A stretch of 19,897 nt of DNA from the NCBI GenBank assembly GCA_034376725.1, contig JAXMJH010000118.1, forward strand, positions 1 to 19,897, given 5' to 3'. Positions 14,711 through 19,897 of the stretch are shown piece by piece. The stretch comes from UBA11164 sp034376725 (GTDB taxonomy: Bacteria; Pseudomonadota; Gammaproteobacteria; Xanthomonadales; Xanthomonadaceae). The notes beneath the pieces were generated by a model, which was given only the letters and a program-made list of their open reading frames with translations, made no database searches and was not told where the DNA came from. How positions within the stretch are numbered: position 1 is the first letter of the stretch; every line of letters begins with the position of its first letter. The position numbers and the translations under genes are program-made.

Positions 14711-16861
14711 TCAGAGCAGTCCGTTTTCCCACTCCGGAAAGTCGCTACGGCGTGGATCAATCGCTGCGGACCCGCCCGACGGTAAGTTGCGCGCCTGAAC
14801 TCGACCAAATAAGGCACCCAAGGTCGACAACACGCTCGACAGGATCACGCCGTTCACCTCGTCGAGCTCCAGCACTACCGGGAAGCGAAGATTGAACGGC
14901 TGGTATTGATTTCCGGCCAGCGGAATCCGACAGACAATGGTCACCTGCGAGTCGTCGCCGCACAGTTCAAACAATGGCTGGGCACCCGTGCCGGCCGTCG
15001 CGTGGCCGACTGTGTCGCTCGTGGCCTGTTCCCCATCGCCAAGACTGACCCAGGAGTGCCTGCGACACGCATCGGCAATTGCATCGGGCAAGCCCCCACC
15101 AGGCGGCAGATGCACGGTCTTTGCGCCAACAATATCCCGTGCGATAGCCAGCAATCGCACGACTTTGGCGACATCGCTGAGCCCCGGGTTGTTGAGAATG
15201 GCGATGAGCCCACAGAGCGAATCGGCCAGGAACATCCGCCGCTGTTCAGACTTGTGCAGCGACGTGATATCCATCAGCGCACCGACCAGATGTTGCGACA
15301 TGCCATCATGACCGCGCACCACGCGCGCAACCAGCTTCAGCCGGATCGGCGCCAGCATCTGCTCGTTGCGATACTCGACATCCAGGTCGATATCGCGGCC
15401 CTCGAACCAGGCGCGAGCCTTGGCGACCTCCACCCTGCCCCGATCTTCCCCGCCCAATCCAGCGGCCAGCACCGACAAGGACATCGACGATTGTCCGTTG
15501 CCGGCAACACCCAGCAGGGCGAGCGCACCGTCCGAAAGATGCCCAGGACCGGCAAGGCTGTCCATTTCCCAGAAGCCGACCCTGCCTGCGCGCTCGGCGC
15601 CACGCAAGAACTGCTGGGTCTTGATCAGGTCGGCATTGAGCCGGGTCAGTTCGCCGGTCCGCTCGGCGATCATCCGGTCCTGATTGGCGATGGTCCGGTC
15701 CAGGGTCTCGCGCAGCGCGCGTTCCTGCTCGGCCTTCGCCTCCAGATCGAAGAACGCCGCTCGCAAACGATCTCCCAGTCGGTTCAGACTATCGACCACC
15801 AGCGCACCCTCGGTCGTGACCATAGTGCGCATTGCAGGATGCACGGCGCCACCGCTGAGGGTGGCCTCGGTGGCGGCCTCGATGAAACCCACAGTTCGCC
15901 CCACCTCCTGAACGATACTGGCGCGCAGCCGGTGCCTGGCCAGATAAAGCAACCCAATGGCCAGACAAAGCACAGCCAGCACGAATGCCAGTCGCTGGAT
16001 CAGTGAGGTCAGCAGAACCGCATCGGAAACGAAGACGATCAATCGCCAGCCGCTCTGGGTCTCCTGGACGCGGCTCAGGTAGGGCTTCGAGCGGCTCCAG
16101 CCCGGCACCGATGCAGTCACCGGCCAGGCCGCCAGCGCTTCGGCGGCGAACGGCGCCATCAACTCCACGTCGAGCGACGCGGTCGCCGCCAGCACCGTGT
16201 TCGATCGATCAAGCAAAAGATACTCGACGCCGGCTTCGGGCAACGCCACGCGCAGCCACTCCTCGACAACCTTCAGGGTCATCGAGCCTTCGACAATGCC
16301 TGCCGGCTCACCGTCGTCGCCGTGGATCGGCAGCGACAAGGCGACCAACAGATCATCGCCGAACGAGCGTCCGACGAAAGCGCTGGAGATATAGCCGCCT
16401 GGCGAACGCAGACCTTCCAGAAAATACTCCCGATCCGAGACATCATTGCCCGACCAGACGCTGATTCCGGTGCCCGAGTCGAGCCGCTCGGGCGAACCGG
16501 CGACAATGCGACCCTCGGCATCGGCCACCAAGGCAGTGGCGAACTCGGGCGCATACAGCCTCAGCCGATCCAGCTCGGCGCGGATCGCTCCGCTGTTTTC
16601 GGATGACAATGCCCGGCCGTCGATGTCCTGGGCCACCGCTGCCAAGGCCTTTGATCGACCGATCAACAGCGTCTCCAGCATTTCCATGGTGGCGCGCGAG
16701 GCAAGACTCAGGCGACTCTCTCCGGCTGCCAGCTCGTATTGCACCGAGAACACGATGAGCACTGCACCCAGGGCCAGCGCAGGCACCAGCAGCAGCGCCA
16801 GTGCCGGGCGCATGAGCAGGTCCGCCAGGGCCATCGGCGCAGGCTGTTTGCCCTTGGTCAC
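14711..16861 (-). CDS. membrane sensor protein, dCache-PAS-GAF, no output domain
   Basis: A 716-residue sensor. Domain order: a transmembrane helix (about 18-40), a periplasmic double-Cache domain (about 45-280, with NDVSDREYF, GGYISSAFVG and LSLPIHGDDGEPAGIVEGSM), a second transmembrane helix (about 287-308), a linker and coiled coil (about 312-415), a PAS domain with PAC-type ending (about 420-535, GFWEMDS ... VGALMDIT), and a C-terminal region (about 545-690) that looks like a divergent GAF domain. No GGDEF, EAL, HD-GYP, histidine kinase, PP2C or methyl-accepting domain follows, so any output must be through protein contact. It starts at GTG 16861 with GGGAG seven bases upstream, 106 bases after the phosphodiesterase gene on the same strand, so the two are probably co-transcribed. 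The C-terminus is not truncated by a visible frameshift. Confidence 0.82.
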   Translation of the reverse strand: MTKGKQPAPMALADLLMRPALALLLVPALALGAVLIVFSVQYELAAGESRLSLASRATMEMLETLLIGRSKALAAVAQDIDGRALSSENSGAIRAELDRLRLYAPEFATALVADAEGRIVAGSPERLDSGTGISVWSGNDVSDREYFLEGLRSPGGYISSAFVGRSFGDDLLVALSLPIHGDDGEPAGIVEGSMTLKVVEEWLRVALPEAGVEYLLLDRSNTVLAATASLDVELMAPFAAEALAAWPVTASVPGWSRSKPYLSRVQETQSGWRLIVFVSDAVLLTSLIQRLAFVLAVLCLAIGLLYLARHRLRASIVQEVGRTVGFIEAATEATLSGGAVHPAMRTMVTTEGALVVDSLNRLGDRLRAAFFDLEAKAEQERALRETLDRTIANQDRMIAERTGELTRLNADLIKTQQFLRGAERAGRVGFWEMDSLAGPGHLSDGALALLGVAGNGQSSMSLSVLAAGLGGEDRGRVEVAKARAWFEGRDIDLDVEYRNEQMLAPIRLKLVARVVRGHDGMSQHLVGALMDITSLHKSEQRRMFLADSLCGLIAILNNPGLSDVAKVVRLLAIARDIVGAKTVHLPPGGGLPDAIADACRRHSWVSLGDGEQATSDTVGHATAGTGAQPLFELCGDDSQVTIVCRIPLAGNQYQPFNLRFPVVLELDEVNGVILSSVLSTLGALFGRVQARNLPSGGSAAIDPRRSDFPEWENGLL

Positions 16862-16868
16862 CGGCGTG

Positions 16869-16873
16869 CTCCC
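16869..16873 (-). promoter_or_regulatory. ribosome binding site supporting the sensor GTG start
   Basis: GGGAG on the minus strand ends seven bases before the GTG at 16861, favouring it over the ATG at 16834. Confidence 0.5.
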
Positions 16874-16887
16874 GACACCACGCTGTC

Positions 16888-16907
16888 GCGGGATCGACGC
16901 ATCCCGC
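16888..16907 (-). other. intercistronic hairpin between the two signalling genes
   Basis: A perfect 7-bp stem (16888-16894 with 16901-16907) closes a six-base loop between the phosphodiesterase stop and the sensor start. There is no T tract, so it is not a standard terminator. It could partly terminate or stabilise the transcript, or be chance in GC-rich DNA. Confidence 0.3.
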
Positions 16908-16967
16908 CTGCCCGAGGGTACTGCACGTCTGACAGCTCGCTCGCATTCCCACCCTGGCAGGGACTAC

Positions 16968-19433
16968 TCATGCATCCACCTCGCGCAACGTGGAACCTGC
17001 GTCCGGGAGTGACTTCATCTGCTTCGAGCGGCGGCTCTGCATCCACTCGGATATTCCCTCCAGCGACATGGGCTTGGCATATAGGTACCCCTGAATGGCA
17101 TCGCAGCCCATATCGCGCAGCAGTGCTGCCTCGGCGACTCGCTCCACCCCCTCGGCCACGGTGCTGCAATCGAGCGTTCGGGCCAGCGCCACGATCATGC
17201 TGGCTACGCCCAGACTGCGTGCGTCCGAGAGAATCCGGGTCACCAGAGAACGGTCGATCTTGATGTGCGCGACATCCAGGCGATAGAGCATCTGGAGATT
17301 TGAATAGCCGGTGCCAAAGTCGTCGATCGCGAATTTGAACCCACGATCGCGAAACGCTTCGATTACCGACATCAGCGAGCCGGATTCCTCCAGCAGCGTC
17401 GACTCGGTGATCTCCAACACGACTTCAGAATGCTCGACACCGTGTTGCCGGCACACATCAGCCACGAAGTCCGGCAAATCCCGGTCGACCAGCTGTCGCA
17501 CCGAGACATTCACCGATATGCGCGTCAAACCGACGCCCCGCGCCTTCATCTCGCTGAATTCCTTGACCGCACGAGCGACGACCCAGCGACCCAACGCCAG
17601 TATTTCGCCGCTGTCCTCGGCCATCGGGATGAACTCTGCCGGCGAGATTGGCCCCAATCCCGACGCCGTCCAACGCAAGAGCGCTTCAGCTCCGACGCAA
17701 CTTCCGTCTGCGCACGACACCAGCGGCTGAAATACCACCGATAGCTCGCCGCGAACGCAGGCGCCCGGCAGACGGCCAAGTATCATCCGGGCACGTGCCG
17801 CAGCCTGCCCCATTGCGCTGTTGTACACGCGCCACAGATCGCCACCGGCGGCTCGGGCGGCGGCCAGAGCGGTTTCCGACGCCTGAACCAGTTCCTCGAA
17901 TGCGACCGCTGGCCAGGCCTGAGCGAATCCAGCGCTGAGCGACACATGGAACAATCGTGCTGCAGGCATCTGCACATCGCGCAGAGCGTCGAACACCCGG
18001 GCCGCGAAGCGATCCATTGGCTCATCGCCGGGCAAGGCACAGATCGCCATGAACCCGTTGCCAGAGCGCCGGCAGACCAATCCCTCCGGAAGCACATCGC
18101 GGATGCGCTGGGCGAGAACCATCAGAAGTCGATCGCCCTCCACTTCACCGAACAGCGCGTTCAAGGAACGAAGTTTGTCGACATTGATCGCGATCAACAC
18201 CAGTTGCATGCCACTGCCGCTCGCTCGCTTCAGCTCCGCGCGAGCCAGCGGCTCGAATGCCGAAGTCCTGAACACCTGGGTCAGCGGATCGCGGTGAAAC
18301 TCATCGCCACGCTCGCCAGTCCGCAGTGCTTCCTGCTCAACCCGAAGGTAGGCCAAGCCTGCCCCGGCATCAGGCGTCAGCGAGTGCGGCCAAAGGCTCA
18401 GCCTGTGTCCGTCCTGAGTGGAGACGACAACGGGCTTTGCATCCATTTCGAACGAATTGCGCAATTGTTCGAGCCACAGGCGAAACTCTCTACGCGAACG
18501 CGCTGTGAAGCTTCCCAGCAAGGGTTCGTTGTGTGGCTGCGGTAACGCCAGGGCGAGACCGATCATCCGACAGGCCAGGGGCGCGAGGCGAAGCGCCCCG
18601 GTGGGGATATCCAACTCGATCATTCCCACCGAATCGAAACCGATGGCGTTGCGCCACCTTTCCAGCACGGGCTGGCGATCGGCGTGCGCGAACAGGCTCA
18701 GCGCACCCAAAACAACGGCCGCCTTGCCCTGGGCATCGACGGAAACCTCGCCTGTCATTCGCACCGGCACGCCCGTGCCGCAGGCCCGCTCAAGGGTAAG
18801 GTGCAGGTCGAAGGGCTGTTCTTCTTCGGCCGCACGGCTCAGCGCGCTCGCCAGTTTCGCAGCAGAGGCGGGCTCGAACAACTGCGTCAGTGCGGCTACC
18901 GAACCACCGTTCGCCGAATCAGGGTAGCGGCTGGTCAGCTCGGTGACGGGCGTCGACCACCAGACTGCCCCGGTCGTCGGCACCCATTGCCATGCGGCCA
19001 CGACGGGCAGGGCCGAGACATCGGCGCCGCGGTCGGCTGCGACATGCTCAGGCAAGGTTGCGAATCCGCCAAGATCGAATTCGTCAAGCGCCATACGTTG
19101 CACATTGCCAGTCTCACTGCGCGTCACGACTCGCATGACGCAGCCGAACAACCGGAATGTCCCATCGGACAATCGGAAACGGTAGCTGAGCCGCCGGCTA
19201 GTCTGTCCGGACCGTCCGAGCTCGTCGGTTTGGGCGTAATAATGCGCCAGATCGGCCGGCACCACGCGCTCGGCCCAGAACCCGACTTCTTCGGTGTCCT
19301 GCGCAGGGGCATAGCCAGTCATGGCATACCAGGTCGGATCGCGAACCACGACGCCCCGAGCGATATCCCAAAGACTGTGGGCCACCAAGCCGGTCGCAGC
19401 GTCGCCTTCGGAAGTGCGCTCAAGGTGATCCAT
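16968..19433 (-). CDS. PAS/GGDEF(degenerate)/EAL protein, predicted c-di-GMP phosphodiesterase
   Basis: An 821-residue cytosolic signalling protein with no membrane segment. A PAS domain is seen at about 20-120 (PTWYAMTGYAP, VVPADLAHYY). One or two weaker PAS-like regions follow at about 143-250 and 258-365. The GGDEF domain (about 380-540) has lost its catalytic motif, reading SGNGF at 457-461, so cyclase activity is not expected. The EAL domain (about 550-805) keeps the catalytic set: E583 in EALLRW, N642, E674 in LEITES, D704 and D705 in IDDFGTGYS, K725 in KIDRS, E761 in VAEGVE and Q781. It should therefore hydrolyse c-di-GMP to pGpG. ATG 19433 is used because AGGGA lies six bases upstream; the frame stays open to 19517 without other support. 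The sensor gene follows. Confidence 0.88.
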   Translation of the reverse strand: MDHLERTSEGDAATGLVAHSLWDIARGVVVRDPTWYAMTGYAPAQDTEEVGFWAERVVPADLAHYYAQTDELGRSGQTSRRLSYRFRLSDGTFRLFGCVMRVVTRSETGNVQRMALDEFDLGGFATLPEHVAADRGADVSALPVVAAWQWVPTTGAVWWSTPVTELTSRYPDSANGGSVAALTQLFEPASAAKLASALSRAAEEEQPFDLHLTLERACGTGVPVRMTGEVSVDAQGKAAVVLGALSLFAHADRQPVLERWRNAIGFDSVGMIELDIPTGALRLAPLACRMIGLALALPQPHNEPLLGSFTARSRREFRLWLEQLRNSFEMDAKPVVVSTQDGHRLSLWPHSLTPDAGAGLAYLRVEQEALRTGERGDEFHRDPLTQVFRTSAFEPLARAELKRASGSGMQLVLIAINVDKLRSLNALFGEVEGDRLLMVLAQRIRDVLPEGLVCRRSGNGFMAICALPGDEPMDRFAARVFDALRDVQMPAARLFHVSLSAGFAQAWPAVAFEELVQASETALAAARAAGGDLWRVYNSAMGQAAARARMILGRLPGACVRGELSVVFQPLVSCADGSCVGAEALLRWTASGLGPISPAEFIPMAEDSGEILALGRWVVARAVKEFSEMKARGVGLTRISVNVSVRQLVDRDLPDFVADVCRQHGVEHSEVVLEITESTLLEESGSLMSVIEAFRDRGFKFAIDDFGTGYSNLQMLYRLDVAHIKIDRSLVTRILSDARSLGVASMIVALARTLDCSTVAEGVERVAEAALLRDMGCDAIQGYLYAKPMSLEGISEWMQSRRSKQMKSLPDAGSTLREVDA

Positions 19434-19775
19434 TTCGATTCCCTGTCTCCCAAGCAGAAACCATCGGTCATTCCGGCCATGACTCGATTCGGCCCGTTCG
19501 ACGCAGGCGGACGCCATCCGGCAATCGCCCCGGACGCCAAGACAGCCAAGCGAGGCCTGGGGCGGCTGAGCGCGATCCGGGTGCCTTGAGTCCTGCGACG
19601 TGTACGCGGCGCTACAATCCTGCCGTCATATTGCCCCGACACCGAACGATATCGGCCGAATTGGCAGAAACCTGAGCGGCTCGAACCGGTCGGGCGTCCA
19701 GCACTGAAGCTGGTCATATTGGCGCACGACAGGCTCAGAAACACAGACATACCGAAACCTGATTAGCGCCATACC
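19434..19775. other. gap between phosphodiesterase and transposase remnant
   Basis: No convincing gene in these 342 bases. The phosphodiesterase promoter should lie here on the minus strand, but I cannot pick one confidently. On the plus strand TACAAT (19613-19618; five of six to a -10) follows a possible TTGAGT (19586-19591) at an over-long 21-base spacing. The 9-base string GTCATATTG occurs twice in direct orientation (19625-19633 and 19713-19721), and a small hairpin lies at 19698-19713 (CCAGC with GCTGG). The insertion-element end expected just beyond the transposase stop should lie here, but without the other end its inverted repeat cannot be identified. Confidence 0.35.
19440..19444 (-). 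promoter_or_regulatory. ribosome binding site deciding the phosphodiesterase start
   Basis: AGGGA on the minus strand lies six bases before ATG 19433. It falls inside the longer open frame and so argues for the shorter protein. Confidence 0.55.
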
Positions 19776-19897
19776 TCAGCCAGCAAAGACCGGCACATCG
19801 CGCAGTTTGCGCTCCGACCACGGCTTGCAGCGCGCGATGGCGACGAGCAGGCGCGGTACCAGCACGTCGAGGCGGAATCGGCGGTTGAAGCGCCACG
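19776..19897 (-). mobile_element. IS1595/ISXO2-type transposase, C-terminal part (cut by window edge)
   Basis: The last 39 codons of a minus-strand gene run from the window edge to a TGA at 19776-19778. The residues WRFNRRFRLD followed by VPRLLVAIARCKPW resemble the C-terminal tail of IS1595-family (ISXO2-like) DDE transposases, where a conserved RFNRRF-type segment is followed by PRL and a proline-rich end. The catalytic core would lie outside the window, so whether the gene is intact is unknown. The assignment rests on a short remembered motif. Confidence 0.55.

Overview
The window is dense, GC-rich bacterial chromosome with codon third positions strongly biased to G/C. The gene content (an Oar-type TonB-dependent receptor, a YciK-like reductase, a YhgN-type MarC protein, the order DUF1631-nadC-DUF3301, and dCache/PAS/EAL signalling proteins) points to a gammaproteobacterium. 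A lineage near the Lysobacterales (Xanthomonadales), such as Wenzhouxiangella-like bacteria, is plausible, but there is no rRNA or other phylogenetic marker to prove it. GTG starts and 4-base stop/start overlaps are common.

Layout, left to right. 1-236 holds no assignable gene. 291-3497 (minus) is a large outer-membrane TonB-dependent receptor with its own hairpin terminator and an AT-rich promoter region. 3860-5605 (minus) is a two-domain acyltransferase of OlsF (ornithine lipid synthase) type. 5679-7359 (minus) is a tightly overlapping operon: CGFS monothiol glutaredoxin, YciK-like short-chain dehydrogenase, YhgN/MarC membrane protein. Divergent from it, 7513-9174 (plus) carries iron superoxide dismutase followed by an orphan FbpC-like ferric-iron ABC ATPase. 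9193-10850 (minus) is purE-purK. Divergent from that, 10923-14666 (plus) carries a Trm112-like small protein, a DUF1631 protein, nadC and a DUF3301 membrane protein. 14711-19433 (minus) is a signalling pair: a cytosolic PAS/degenerate-GGDEF/EAL protein predicted to be a c-di-GMP phosphodiesterase, then a membrane dCache-PAS-GAF sensor with no visible output domain. The right edge (19776 onward, minus) is the end of an apparent IS1595/ISXO2-type transposase.

How the genes fit together. The middle block links iron and oxidative stress (Grx4-type Fe-S glutaredoxin, Fe-SOD, FbpC-like ATPase) around one divergent promoter region. It is followed by housekeeping purine and NAD biosynthesis. The most unusual feature is the c-di-GMP signalling pair, in which a sensor lacking an enzymatic output sits directly downstream of a phosphodiesterase whose cyclase motif has decayed. 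A second oddity is the YciK-like protein, which lacks the catalytic Ser and Lys of the SDR family. No CRISPR array, tRNA, rRNA, prophage or clear defence system was seen.
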